Assembly: GCA_030704615.1 (NCBI GenBank)
Contig: CM060732.1
Coordinates: forward strand, 49,395,053-49,459,052
Source: Takakia lepidozioides
Taxonomy: Eukaryota > Streptophyta > Takakiopsida > Takakiales > Takakiaceae
Reading direction: 5' to 3'
Length of the DNA: 64,000 nucleotides
Shown here: positions 37,259 through 48,253 of the stretch, one piece after another
Layout of the letters: each line of letters begins with the position of its first letter
Position numbering within the stretch: the stretch's first letter is position 1
Made by a program: the position numbers and the translations under genes
The notes under the pieces: generated by a model
Told to the model about the DNA's origin: nothing
The model's database searches: none
What the model saw: only the letters and a program-made list of their open reading frames with translations

Positions 37259-38198
37259 ATGCCACAATGACACTAAATCCCTTGACAAACCGTCTATAAT
37301 AGTTTTCCAACCCCATGAAAGCTCGAACTCGGCTCACATCCGTGGGGCGTGGAATCTGTGCAATGGCCTCTACCTTAGTTTGCTGTACCCCCAATCCTCC
37401 AGGATATTTCATGTGACCCAGATACTCAATCTGGTTGTGGAAAAACTTGCACTTCCCCGGATGTAACTTCAATCCGTGCGCCCTCAAGCGCTCAAATACC
37501 ACCTAAAGGTGTCTCTCATGCTCCTCCATTGTAGCACTAAAGATGATGATGTCATCTATGTAGCACCGAGCAAACTCCACCCCTGCTAGAATCATGTCCA
37601 TGACTCTTTGAAACTCTACAGGAGCGTTCTTAAGCCCAAATGGTAAGAACCGCCACTGGTATAGGCAATCCTTCCCGTGCTCATTGATCCCCCAGAATGT
37701 CGTCTTCTGCTTATCCGCCTCCTTGATCGGCAACTGGTGATATCCGGATCGTAAATCCAAAGTGCTAAAGACCTTGGCATGCCCAATGGGCATCAAAGAT
37801 CTCCTCTGGTGTTGGCATGGCATACCTATCGGACGATTTACAGGCCGGTAATCACCGCACATACGTCTCTCCGTCCAATTGCCATAGACATCCTTCTTGG
37901 CTAGCATCACTGTGGCTAAAGCATACTCTCCACCAGATAGCTCCACCAAACCAGCCTCCCAGAGGTCCTGAGTCCTCATCTGAATCAAGGACCTCTCCAT
38001 GTCACTGTATCTATAGGGTCTCCGAAAGATTGGCGTGTCAGTGGCCAATTCAATGCGAATCTCTTGACCCTTCAGTGCTCCCAAGTCCTTCAAACTGAAG
38101 GCAAAGCAGTTCCTGTAAGCCCTCAAGAACTGCCGTATATGTCGTCTCTCTCCTTCGGTGACTATGGGTCCAACATCAGGCTCCCAGTTGTCCTCCAT
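37259..38198 (-). mobile_element. Gypsy copy 1 reverse transcriptase (one in-frame TAG, RNase H deleted)
   Basis: Ty3/gypsy reverse transcriptase. It has the N-terminal motif YRYSDMERSLIQMRTQDLW, the palm motif FSTLDLRSGYHQLPIKEADK, FLPFGLKNAPVEFQRVMD, the catalytic YIDD in ARCYIDDIIIFS, and the thumb HGLKLHPGKCKFFHNQIEYLGH. A TAG at 37503-37505 sits where the family has Gln. After ...NYYRRFVKGFS the sequence jumps straight into LTR sequence: RNase H, integrase and polypurine tract are missing. Upstream on the same strand are protease and gag. The element cannot be autonomous. Confidence 0.9.
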
Positions 38199-38300
38199 GA
38201 CTGCAACCTTGAGTCCAGCAGGCTTAGAGGTAGAAGACGCGTCCCGTGGTTGCTATGCTGCAACCTCTTGAGTAGTGACCACTGCCTGCTCTGTCAGTGA

Positions 38301-39521
38301 CAATGTCTCATCCTGCCCCATTATCCCATCCTTAAGGACCTCCTCAACTTCACAGCTGCAGTTAGTTGGCCTGGAGAGTTGCTGGAGGGCAATGCCCATG
38401 CAGAGGATGTGCCACCTCCAGCAGAGCAGGATGACATGCATGATACGGCGGAGTTGCCTGCCATGGTTGCTCACACTCCATTGTGGGGTACGAGCAAGGA
38501 TTTGAAGCAGGCTGCTGATAGACGGGTGCAACAAGCCTGGGTAGAGGCCTTTGTACCGTCAGGAGAGGAAGAGAGTGTGGTGATTGCACAAGGACCATCT
38601 CAGTTGTTGTCATTGGACACCACACCCAGGCAGGTGTACGACCTATATGTAGAGAGGGATGAGACTGCACGACGCATCTCACTGTGCCATGTTGCTCAGT
38701 TGGTGCAGCAGTACCCTGATTTGTTGCCAGTGTCTGCAGTTCGTGGATACCAACAAGCCTTGCAAGCAGACATCTCCTTGTTGGGGGCGCATGATTTGGA
38801 GCGGGTTGGCCCTATTCACTTAGTAGTGGCAGGTTGGCCCTGCCAAGGGCTTTCATCAGCTGGGTATGGCAATGGGTTACAAGACTCAAGGTCACGCCTG
38901 TTTTGGGAGATATTGAGGGTCCTGCGCTATTTACAGCTTCAGCAGACAGACTCTTTGGCATATATCTTCGAGAATGTGCCATTGATGGGTGATTCTCGGG
39001 CCAAGGTGATGGCCAGTGTATATCAAGTACGGTCTTGGCTTGGGTCAGCAGTGTTGCTGGATGCAGCTGCAGTGGGGTCACGGGCTCATCGCCCACGACT
39101 ATGGTGGACCAACTTGATGCCACATGCATTGCTCAAGCGTGCATTTGATGGGGTGCAGCGGCCACCAAACCTGACGGTGGATAGCATTTTGGACATAGGG
39201 AGGCAGTCTCTGCGTGTGAGACACGATGACCGATCACCTTTGGCAGTGGTCAATAAGGTGGGTCACCCACGAGCAGCATTGCCTACACTGCTCAGCTTTC
39301 CAGGATCTCATGCTTTCTGGGATGGTGGACCTGGCCTCTTGTGGGATAGCCAGTTGCATCAGTTAGTGGAGCCCAATGCTGATGAGCGCGAGTGGGCAAT
39401 GGGTTTTACCACTGGTACCACGGCGGTGCCATCTCTTTCTGAAGCATCACGTCGTCAGGTGTTGGGGGCAAGCCATGGATCTCAATTGCTTGACCTGGAT
39501 TATCAGCTTGGCTATGGCTGA
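38301..39521 (+). CDS. C5-cytosine DNA methyltransferase (DNMT3/DRM-like catalytic part) inside a gypsy element, antisense
   Basis: The frame is open from 38301; the first ATG is at 38436 (361 residues). Seen: a motif II/III-like YVERDETARR, motif IV with the catalytic cysteine in VVAGWPCQGLSSAG, then DSRSRLFWEILRVLRYLQ, motif VI FENVPLMGD, motif VIII SRAHRPRLWWTNLM, and a C-terminal RRQVLGASHGSQLL like motif X. The spacing GP.HLVVAG-PC and the RLFWE helix resemble DNMT3/DRM. The SAM-binding motif I (F-x-G-x-G) that should precede YVERD is not visible, so the enzyme may be truncated or inactive. The ORF lies between protease and RT of a minus-strand gypsy element and is read in the opposite direction. 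Methyltransferase-carrying gypsy elements have been reported in charophyte algae and dinoflagellates, to my knowledge, so this is probably element cargo rather than a host gene. Confidence 0.8.
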   Translation, partial: QCLILPHYPILKDLLNFTAAVSWPGELLEGNAHAEDVPPPAEQDDMHDTAELPAMVAHTPLWGTSKDLKQAADRRVQQAWVEAFVPSGEEESVVIAQGPSQLLSLDTTPRQVYDLYVERDETARRISLCHVAQLVQQYPDLLPVSAVRGYQQALQADISLLGAHDLERVGPIHLVVAGWPCQGLSSAGYGNGLQDSRSRLFWEILRVLRYLQLQQTDSLAYIFENVPLMGDSRAKVMASVYQVRSWLGSAVLLDAAAVGSRAHRPRLWWTNLMPHALLKRAFDGVQRPPNLTVDSILDIGRQSLRVRHDDRSPLAVVNKVGHPRAALPTLLSFPGSHAFWDGGPGLLWDSQLHQLVEPNADEREWAMGFTTGTTAVPSLSEASRRQVLGASHGSQLLDLDYQLGYG

Positions 39522-39652
39522 GCAGCGCAAAGTATGCAGTACACTTCCCTTGATAGTCTCTCTGCCTACCGAGACGGTACAGGCAGCGAGTGGGGGCGAA
39601 CAGGTGAGGACGACGAGGTGCAGGCCGCATCCATGGCACACGTGGGAGGTGC

Positions 39653-40444
39653 TCAAGGTTCAGAAAGAGTTGGCAGCCAAGGCGGCGGTGATGGATGAGG
39701 TTGGGGATTTTTCTCGGGTGCTAGTGTTGGCATCTTGCCCCGTTGTGCAGCAGCAACACCCCCAATGAACGTCACAGGGAGCTGTACACGATAACCATCC
39801 CCTGACTGCCATCCAGGCCTGTAGGATGCTGACTCTTCCCAAAAATCCAGGGTGAAGCCCATGGGATACAACACTGCCCCACCAACGAGGACATCGTAAG
39901 AGACCGCATCTGTCACAATGGCCTTGGCTCGCATCACTGAGCCATCTATAGGATGATCCAGCTGTAGTCTAATGGCCAACTCACGCCGTGTCATGCCCCG
40001 AGCCTGCTCTGATCCTCCCAGAGATGTCTGTATCTGGAAAGGACAAGGCTCCATATCCGCCTCCATGAGGCCCAAACCTGCAATAACGGCTTTGCCCAAC
40101 ATCAGTGGCTGAGCTCCCGAGTCCATCAAGACCCGCAGTAGCCGGTACCTCTTGCCTGCCGGTCCACTCAAAGAGAAAATGTCATCCTGGTTGTCTAACA
40201 AGACAACTCCAGGTGTCACCATGGCACGCTCAAAGGCTGGCCTAGCTGGCAGCTCCGTCAACCTGGCAGCTGCCGCTTGCCATGGCACAGCCGTGGCAGT
40301 CTTGACCCTCAAATCCGAGGATCCCTCAGCCACTACACCTTCCACTAACTTCGCAGAAGATGAAGTGACCTCCCCACTCTCACAGAGTGTTGCTGCTAGT
40401 CTGGCGTCGCAATCATGGTTGCCGAGAACAGTGGGGCCTGACAC
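39653..40444 (-). mobile_element. Gypsy copy 1 aspartic protease region
   Basis: A 263-residue frame with the retropepsin active site RVLMDSGAQPLMLGKAVI (D-S-G-A) and a downstream AIVTDAVSYDVLVGGAVLYP strand-loop typical of the protease second half. It is C-terminal to gag and upstream of RT on the same strand, as expected for gag-pol. Confidence 0.85.
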
Positions 40445-41555
40445 ACAGAGGTGGCCGCCCCCAACAACACACTGGCTGCACTAGCCTTGGCAGCAGGTGT
40501 CAGTGCTGCACGTGTAGCTCTTCCCAATGGCACAATAACCTCCGCCTCGGTATCCGTGGGGCGAGAATTAGGTGCCATGGATGTTGTCGACACTGTCTCC
40601 ACCAAGATGAATGATTGAGGCAACCTAGCCTGACGGCTTGCCTCCCCACGTTGTGAATCCAACTCCACCTCTGCACCTCGTGGCTCAGGAACTCGTGCTG
40701 CTCCTCGAGTGACGGCTGCAGCAAACTCCACCTGCACTAGTGGTAGTGCTGCCCCACACATAAATCCCATGCCTCCCATGTCTTCTCCATCAGGATGACG
40801 CTGCTGAGGAGAAACAAGAGATGGACCCTCATGTCTTGGAGCTGGTACCACCTGAGCTGTGGCCATGGCGGCAAGCCTTTGCTCTAGCTGCTGAAGCCGG
40901 TTGGCCATACCTTGGTCAACGCCCTGACCTCCACGTCATTGGCCATACTGTGCTTGCCCTCGTCCTGCACCTTGTGCCTGAACACCTCGTCCTCTCTGAG
41001 GTGCTCCACCTCACCCTCGGCCAATATTGTTCCCTTGGAACTGGCCTGGCCGCAACTCAGGGTGCAAGTCATAACATTGGGCATCTCCATGCCCATACTT
41101 GCCACAATGCCCACACTGCAACTGTGCAGGCTGTGCTTGTGCCGGCCCTTTGCCACTTTCTGGACAATCTTTCTTGACATGGGGTCCTCCACATGTCCAA
41201 CATACCACCCCTGGTTGTTGCGCATCTGCTGCAAATCACACCAGCTGTCGAACTCCTGGATAAAGTCATCCAACTTGATTGTGCCCATAGCTCCAGAGCA
41301 CCTACAAGGCCCCTTGGTAGCTCCATATATCTTCTCCATGTCATCCCACAACAATGGCGAATGAAACTGCACACTTGTTGATGAAGCCTCCGAGTCTGTG
41401 TCTGACTCTGCACTAGTTGAGGGTGGAGGTGAAGGTGGTCTGAAATGAACACCTCGTCTGGTGAACCCACTCTCACTACTACTGCCTGTAGCGGTACTCC
41501 CCTCAAAACCCTTGGGTAACTCCGTGATGACACTCACAACCCGCACCTCCCCCAC
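40396..41555 (-). mobile_element. Gypsy copy 1 gag (capsid-core deletion, two CCHC knuckles)
   Basis: The gag region spans two frames. The N-terminus (MGEVRVVSVITELPKGFEGS) is Ser-rich and acidic and reaches LDDFIQEFDSWCDLQQM, the usual start of a gypsy capsid. The sequence then passes directly into the nucleocapsid: CWTCGGPHVKKDC and CGHCGKYGHGDAQC are CCHC zinc knuckles (41011-41208). Most of the capsid core is missing, so this is a deletion derivative. A coiled-coil piece (MANRLQQLEQRLAAM) and a low-complexity linker lead to the protease. Confidence 0.8.
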
Positions 41556-41565
41556 GTGACACTAT

Positions 41566-41590
41566 AAGGCTCTAGTACTAATTCTAATTG
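41566..41590 (-). promoter_or_regulatory. Possible primer-binding site of gypsy copy 1
   Basis: The minus strand has TTAGTACTAGAGCC just 5' of gag. It matches the common initiator-Met-tRNA primer site (TGGTATCAGAGCC) at 10 of 13 positions, and all mismatches are transitions. The 5' LTR edge beside it is not clear, so this is tentative. Confidence 0.3.
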
Positions 41591-41757
41591 TGACACGGGT
41601 GAGCACCTGTTGCGGATTAAGGGTCATATCCCAGTGGCTAAGGGCACCTGCACCTGCATCCACCGCAAGAACTCCTATGGTTGGCTGGTCATCAACCCAG
41701 CCTCACCATAGAAGAAACACTGGTGGTCTTGCTGGTCATCACGAGGTTTGCTATTTC

Positions 41758-41800
41758 ATGAGCATGAGCGGCATGAGCGGCATGAGCGGCATGAGCAGAG
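41758..41800. repeat. CATGAGCGG minisatellite at left transposon end
   Basis: About four 9-bp units of CATGAGCGG, repeated in inverse orientation at 50262-50300. They form part of the terminal inverted repeat. Confidence 0.85.
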
Positions 41801-41871
41801 TAGTAACACAATCGGTTTTCATGAGCAGAAGTACAAATTTCGAAAATAAAAAACAATAAAAAAACAATAAT

Positions 41872-44148
41872 TTAATGCAATGTGTCAGGAAAAACAAATA
41901 TATTAATCGGCCCCTTGAAGGGAAAATTGCACTTTTGACAGTTGTGCTCATGATATTTCGTCTTCCGCTCATGCCAATTCCCAGCGACATGTGCAAATAT
42001 GGCGCCGAATTTCGCGGTAATAGGGTCCGTAACCTGAAAAACGGCGACGTATTTCGCGGTAATAGGTCTCTCTGGCGAAAAATGGGAACGAATTCCGCGG
42101 CTATAGGTCCCCTCATGACAGGTAATTCGGCGCCATTTTTCCAGTGCATGTTCGGACTTAGCCAGTTCGGACTTAGCATGTTCAGACGTGCAACTCACCT
42201 CCCGCATATAGTCGCCGAACTGGAGGAAACGATAATGCCACCATGCTAGCCAACTGACCATTGCTCCCTCGTCTGATTTCCTTACAACACCTGACGATGT
42301 CCACCAAGCCCGTATGCATGCAAACTGTGTCTCTGCATCATCCAAGGTAGGAGCGCGCTTCCACGCAAGGCACATGGAACGGTGCTCCTCTCTGAAATCT
42401 GGCGCCACGAGCCTGGTTGTGTACTGCGAAAGGCTTTGCAGAAAATGGAACCCACAAGATCTCTCCTTGCCTTCCATGGGAACATTGGGGTCTTGCCCGT
42501 ACACCCTTCGGATGGCAGCCCAATTTGCTTGTGCGTTGTCTGCCATGAAACCACGGAAATTCGGAGGGGGCAATCCCGCCTTGGCCATCTGTTCGTTTAT
42601 TCCCTGCCAAAGAAGCATCTCTGATTGTGTGTCCTCTCCTTTCATCTCACAAATAGCAATTGTCATTAGCATCCTGCAGTGGGTGTCGTAGACATGTGCA
42701 CCCATTGTCACCCACTGGTGATTTGTAATTCACTTGATATGGTCGAACATGACCAAACTGTTTGACAAGTTCATACTCGTCATCCTGTCAACCAGTTCGA
42801 CGCCGCTGCCAGGTCCACACGTGGACATTTTGAATACGAAACAACGATCTGCCTCAGTCCATTGTCCTGGAAATCTACTTCCATGAATGTAGTCATATCC
42901 ACATCGTCGCTTCACCTCCAGAATGGAGTGCATATCCGAGCCACGCCCAATTTTCTGTTTGCATGAGACAATGTGGTTTCGGACATTCGGTGAACATACG
43001 TGGGACACCGACTCCAGCAATGCCTCCATTTCCTTCTCGTCGAGAGGAACTCTATCGGAGCCGTCTTCCGACATAATTCTGGCCAATGCCATCTTATGGG
43101 CGGCTTGGAGCTGTATCTGTTTGGGTTTGGCACCCGATCTCAACTTAACCTCCTCCTGAACGAGCTGCTCTGCTTCGTGGGCAGCCTCCCGCGAGTTCCC
43201 CCTCGCCAATTTGTGACAATGGGAACCAACGTGTATGCAAGCTGGTGTGAGGTCAGGGAAACGGTGCAACACATAGAACTGCTTGGCATTACAAACAGAC
43301 ATGCAGTGTGGTGGTTCTTTGCAATGCGCACACTTAAATGTGGAGTTCGGAACCTTCTCCTGAGCTCGAAATGGTTGATGAGCTGTGCCTGTCCAATCGG
43401 TCTCGTTCCTGTGACCTCTGGATTTAAAGTGGAAGCAAGTTGGGGAGAAACACCGCAACGCGCCCGCACAAACAACGTAGCGCACCCGCACACCATCGAG
43501 CATCTTCATGCTGGTGGTTTTGGTAACGCACCAAGGATGACCGTCATGTTTTCTATCCATATCTGTCAACATTCCGGACGCCCTCGAGTAGTCCGCCCGA
43601 GGAGGGAACTCAAAGAAGATATTACCGTCGACGTCGGCGGGAAGACATGTAACCGATTTAATTGCGAACTTGCTGTAGTCCAGCCCGGCCAGCTCCGACC
43701 GGTGTCCCTCCAGGTGAAGCCCTCGCAGAATTTCAAGAATAGATCGAACTGCGGTGCTCGTGCTGGGAATATGACTCCCTCCTCCACTGACGTCCATTGA
43801 GGACTTGCCTGATCTCCAGGACGACCTCGGAACTTCCATGACCTCGTCTGAGTCGGACAGGTTGTGAACAACCCGGTTCTGGCTCGTCTTCATGGATGGG
43901 TTCGGCTCTGGATTTACTTCGTTACGGACTTCTCTCTTTGAGGTAGCCACTCTCTGATTCGCGGATTGTTTCGTGGAAGGCGCCAGGATAGAAGGTGCAT
44001 TTGGCGGGCAAATGAAGTCCCCAACAGCCCTGTATATGACGCTGTCCAATGGTGGAACTCGCCATTCCTTGCCATCGCCGAAATCATCGTGGAGCACAAC
44101 AATACTGTCGACAACAAGGCCGTTAGAGTCCTTCCTTTCCTCCTCCAA
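41872..44148 (-). pseudogene. MULE-like transposase, interrupted by one in-frame TGA
   Basis: Two adjoining frames on the minus strand are in phase and separated only by TGA at about 42730, where neighbours suggest Trp. The N-terminal half has Cys/His clusters (CFSPTCFHFKSRGHRNETDW, CAHCKEPPHCMSVC) like a zinc-binding region. The DDE part shows MGAHVYDTHCRMLMTIAI (first Asp), FMADNAQANWAAIRRVYG (second Asp), CGFHFLQSLSQYT (the C-x2-H seen in MULE transposases) and a Trp-rich helix region. It was identified by motif pattern only; a more distant DDE superfamily is possible. There is no ATG at the start of the open frame, so a 5' exon or a later start is needed. Confidence 0.6.
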
Positions 44149-44509
44149 AAAAACCGACCCCGGTTTTCAGGTGGTATCGAACGCACAGATATTTTTCCAT
44201 CACCCGGCAGGTGTCCCCTCTGCACGGAAATGAAGCTCTATGCTCGTGAGGAGGGCAGTACACTGTAGCGCTCGGGTTTTTCCGCCATGGGAGATGTGCA
44301 CACAAGACTCCCAGGATGGAGTGCGGGGAAGCTCCCTGGTAGAAGGGGGATGCAGCGATGGGAATGAATGCGATGCCGATTTGTCCGAGCGACGAAGCCT
44401 GATCCAAATCCAGGGAGCCAACTATCTCAAAAATCCACAGTCAGAGTGTTAATGAACCTTGTCTCCGGAATGCGGCCCCTGGTCTTTGCGCAATAACTGC
44501 CAACGGTAT

Positions 44510-45240
44510 GCAGTCAGAAAGTGGGGGGCCGTCCGGATGATGACGGCTGAAGGGGAGAAGCCGGCACCGTGCCGTCACATTACTACCCCCGAATGGAAAT
44601 TCGGCACCCAATATCCAACAGGGGAAGCCCGGATGAAGTCGCCTCGGGCGCAGAGGCCGGCGCGTGTGCGACAGAGAACATCCCCTGGATGGAGATTCGG
44701 CGCCGAATTTCCATCCAGCAGGTAAAGGAAGTCGTGTCGGGGGGTCAGGCCGAAAACTGGCCGGCATAAAAACATCCCCAGATGGAAAAACGGCGCCGAA
44801 TTTCCATCCGGGGCGGTTCGGATGCAGTCGGGGAGGGGGGAGAGGCCGACACTTGGCCGTCACATTTCAACCCCCGGACGGAAATTCGGCACCGAATATC
44901 GAACAGGGGACGCCCGGATGAAGTCGCCTCGGGCGTAGAGGTCGGCACGTGTTCGACAGAGAGCATCCCTTGGATGGAGATTCGGCGCCGAATTTCCATC
45001 CGGGCCCCCCCAAGGAAGTCTTGTCGGGGTGTCAGACTGAAAACTGGCCGACATAAAAACCTCCCCAGATGGGAAAACGGCGCCGAATTTCAATCCGGGG
45101 CCATTCCAATGCGGTTGGGGAGGGGGGAGAGGTCGGCACCTGGCCGTCATATTTCAACCGCCGGACGGAAATTCGGCACCGAATATCCAACAGAGCGGCG
45201 GAGAGGCCGGCACCTCTCCGACAGAGACCAGCCCCCGGAT
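44510..45240. repeat. 286-bp tandem repeat block with GGCGCC palindromes
   Basis: The landmark CCGTCACAT/CCGTCATAT followed by CGGAAATTCGGCACC recurs at 44573, 44858 and 45145, a period of 285-287 bp. Each unit contains three imperfect palindromes centred on GGCGCC or CGGCAC, with arms GATGGAAATTC / GAATTTCCATC. Confidence 0.85.
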
Positions 45241-45700
45241 GGAAATTCGGCGCCGAATTTCCACCCAGCAGGTAAGTGCAATCCCGGATGGATGGAAATC
45301 CGGCGCCGAATTTCCATCCAGCAGGTAAGTGAAATCCCGGATCGATCGAAATCCGGCGCCGCATATCCATCCTGCAGGTAATTCGAATCCCGGATGGATG
45401 GAAATTCGGCGCCGAATTTCCATCCAGCAGGTAAGTTGAATCCCGGATGGATGGAAATCCGGCGCCGAATTTCCATCCAGCAGGTAAGTGAAATCCCGGA
45501 TCGATCGAAATCCGGCGCCGCATATCCATCCTGCAGGTAATTCGAATCCCGGATGGATGGAAATTCGGCGCCGAATTTCCATCCAGCAGGTAAGTTGAAT
45601 ACCGGATGGATAGAAATCCGGCACCGAATTTCCATCCAGCTGGTAAGTCGGATCGCTGGCGTATGGATATTCGGCGCCGAATTTCCATTAGGCAGGTATT
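45240..45700. repeat. Short-period palindrome array, forward orientation
   Basis: Units of about 54-60 bp: GGATGGATGGAAATC, a GGCGCC centre, the inverse arm, then CCAGCAGGTAAGT. Every third unit is a variant with GATCGATCGAAATCC, giving a higher-order period of about 180 bp that occurs twice. Confidence 0.85.
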
Positions 45701-45930
45701 TCATCGCTGAGAATTACCTTCCTGCAGGTAATTCTGATCGATGAATTACCTTCCTGCAGGTAATTCTCAGCGATGAATTACCTTCCTGCAGGTAATTCTT
45801 ATCGACGAAGGTAGGAAGGTAATTCCTCGCTCAGAATTACCTGCAGGAAGGTAATTCATCGCTGAGAATTACCTACAGGAAGGTAATTCATTGATCAGAA
45901 TTACCTGCAGGAAGGTAATTCTCAGCGATG
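45700..45930. repeat. CCTGCAGG / GGTAATTC palindromic core and turning point
   Basis: Repeated GAATTACC-TTCCTGCAGG-TAATTC units with ATCGCTGAG or ATCGATGA spacers. The orientation of the flanking arrays switches around 45800-45815. Confidence 0.85.
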
Positions 45931-46560
45931 AAATACCTGCAGGATGGAAATTCGGCGCCGGATTTCGATCCATCCGGGATTCCAGTAACCTGCTGGATGG
46001 AAATGCGGCGCCGAATTTCCATCCATCCGGGATTCGAATTACCTGCTGGACGGAAATTCGGCGCCGAATTTCCAATCATCCGGGATTCCACTTACCTGCA
46101 GGATGGAAATCCGGCGCCGAATTTCCATCCATCCGGAATTACCTGCAGGATGGAAATTCGGCGCCGGATTTCCATCCATCCGGGATTCCACTTACCTGCT
46201 GGATGGAAATCCGGCGCCGAATTTCCATCCATCCGGGATTCGAATTACCTGCAGGATGGAAATTCGGCGCCGGATTTCCATCCATCCGGGATTCCACTTA
46301 CCTGCTGGATGGAAATCCGGCGCCGAATTTCCATCCATCCGGATTCGAATTACCTGCAGGATGGAAATTCGGTGCCGAATTTCCATCCATCCGGGTTCGA
46401 ATTACCTGCAGGATGGAAATTCGGCGCCGGATTTCCATCCATCCGGATTCCACTTACCTGTAGGATGGAAATCCGGTGCCGGATCTCCATCCATCCGCTC
46501 TCCGACCAACCTTGCGGATGGAAATCCGGTGCCGAATTTCCATCCATCCGCTCTTCGAAT
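45930..46560. repeat. Short-period palindrome array, reverse orientation
   Basis: The mirror image of the 45240-45700 array: units run ACTTACCTGC-GGATGGAAATC, GGCGCC centre, inverse arm and ATCCGGGATTC, with a period of about 57-61 bp. Confidence 0.85.
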
Positions 46561-47841
46561 TACCTGCATGACGGAAATTTTGCGCGCCGACCTAGCTGGC
46601 GGATGGAAATTCGGCGCCGGATTTCCATCCATCCGCTCTTGGAATTACCTGCATGACTGGAAAAATGGCGCCGAATTTGCGATTTTGGTGCAAGTCAGAT
46701 ATGGGACTTAGCCATTTACGGCCCCGAAATGGAAAAAAGGCGCAAAAAAAAAAAAAAAAAAAAAAAAAAACGCCATTTTTCCATGTCGGGGCCGAAAACG
46801 GCTAAGTCCCAGATCTGACTGGCACCCAAAATCGGAAATTCGGCGCCATTTTTCCAGTCATGCAGGTAATTCCAAGAGCGGATGGATGGAAATCCGGCGC
46901 CGGATTTTCATCCATCCGCTCTTCGAATTACCTGCGCGACGGAAATTTTGCGCGCCGACTTACCTGGTGGATGGAAATCCGGCGCCGGATTTCCATCCAT
47001 CCGCTCTTGGAATTACCTGCATGACTGGAAAATGGCGCCGAATTTGCGATTTTGGTGCAAGTCAGATATGGGACTTAGCCATTTACGGCCCCGAAATGGA
47101 AAAAAGGCGCAAAAAAAAAAAAAAAAAAAAAAAACGCCATTTTTCCATGTCGGGGCCGAAAACGGCTAAGTCCCAGATCTGACTGGCACCCAAAATCGGA
47201 AATTCGGCGCCATTTTTCCAGTCATGCAGGTAATTCCAAGAGCGGATGGATGGAAATCCGGCGCCGGATTTTCATCCATCCGCTCTTCGAATTACCTGCG
47301 CGACGGAAATTTTGCGCGCCGACTTACCTGGTGGATGGAAATCCGGCGCCGGATTTCCATCCATCCGCTCTTGGAATTACCTGCATGACTGGAAAAATGG
47401 CGCCGAATTTGCGATTTTGGTGCAAGTCAGATATGGGACTTAGCCATTTACGGCCCCGAAATGGAAAAAAGGCGCAAAAAAAAAAAAAAAAAAAAAAAAA
47501 ACGCCATTTTTCCATGTCGGGGCCGAAAACGGGCTAAGTCCCAGATCTGACTGGCACCCAAATCGGAAATTCGGCGCCATTTTCCCAGTCATGCAGGTAA
47601 TTCCAAGAGCGGATGGATGGAAATCCGGCGCCGGATTTTCATCCATCCGCTCTTCGAATTACCTGCGCGACGAAAATTTTGCGCGCCGACTTACCTGGTG
47701 GATGGAAATCCGGCGCCGGATTTCCATCCATCCGCTCTTGGAATTACCTGCATGACTGGAAAAATGGCGCCGAATTTCCGATTTTGGTGCAAGTCAGATA
47801 TAGGGACTTAGCCATTTACGGCCCCGAAATGGAAAAAAGGC

Positions 47842-47878
<37 letters not shown>

Positions 47879-48215
47879 GCCATTTTTCCATGTCGGGGCG
47901 AAAACGTCTAAGTCCCAGATCTGACTGGCACCCAAAATCGGAATTCGGCGCCATTTTTCCAGTCATGCAGGTAATTCGAAGAGCGGATGGATGGAAATCC
48001 GGCGCCGGATTTTCATCCATCCGCTCTTCGAATTACCTGCATGACGGAAATTTGCGCGCCGACTTACCTGGTGGATGGAAATCCGGCGCCGGATTTCCAT
48101 CCATCCGCTCTTGGAATTACCTGCATGACTGGAAAAATGGCGCCGAATTTCCGATTTTGGTGCAAGTCAGATCTGGGACTAAGCCATTTTCGGCCCCGAA
48201 ATGGAAAAATGGCGC

Positions 48216-48253
<38 letters not shown>

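Noticed and set aside
38301-39521. Host DRM/DNMT3 methyltransferase gene
   Set aside because: It is a single frame lacking motif I and any N-terminal targeting domain, embedded exactly between gypsy protease and RT. Element cargo is more likely.
45240-46560. CRISPR-like regular repeats
   Set aside because: The spacers are themselves repeats, the units are GGCGCC palindromes of a nuclear satellite, and the surrounding genes are eukaryotic.
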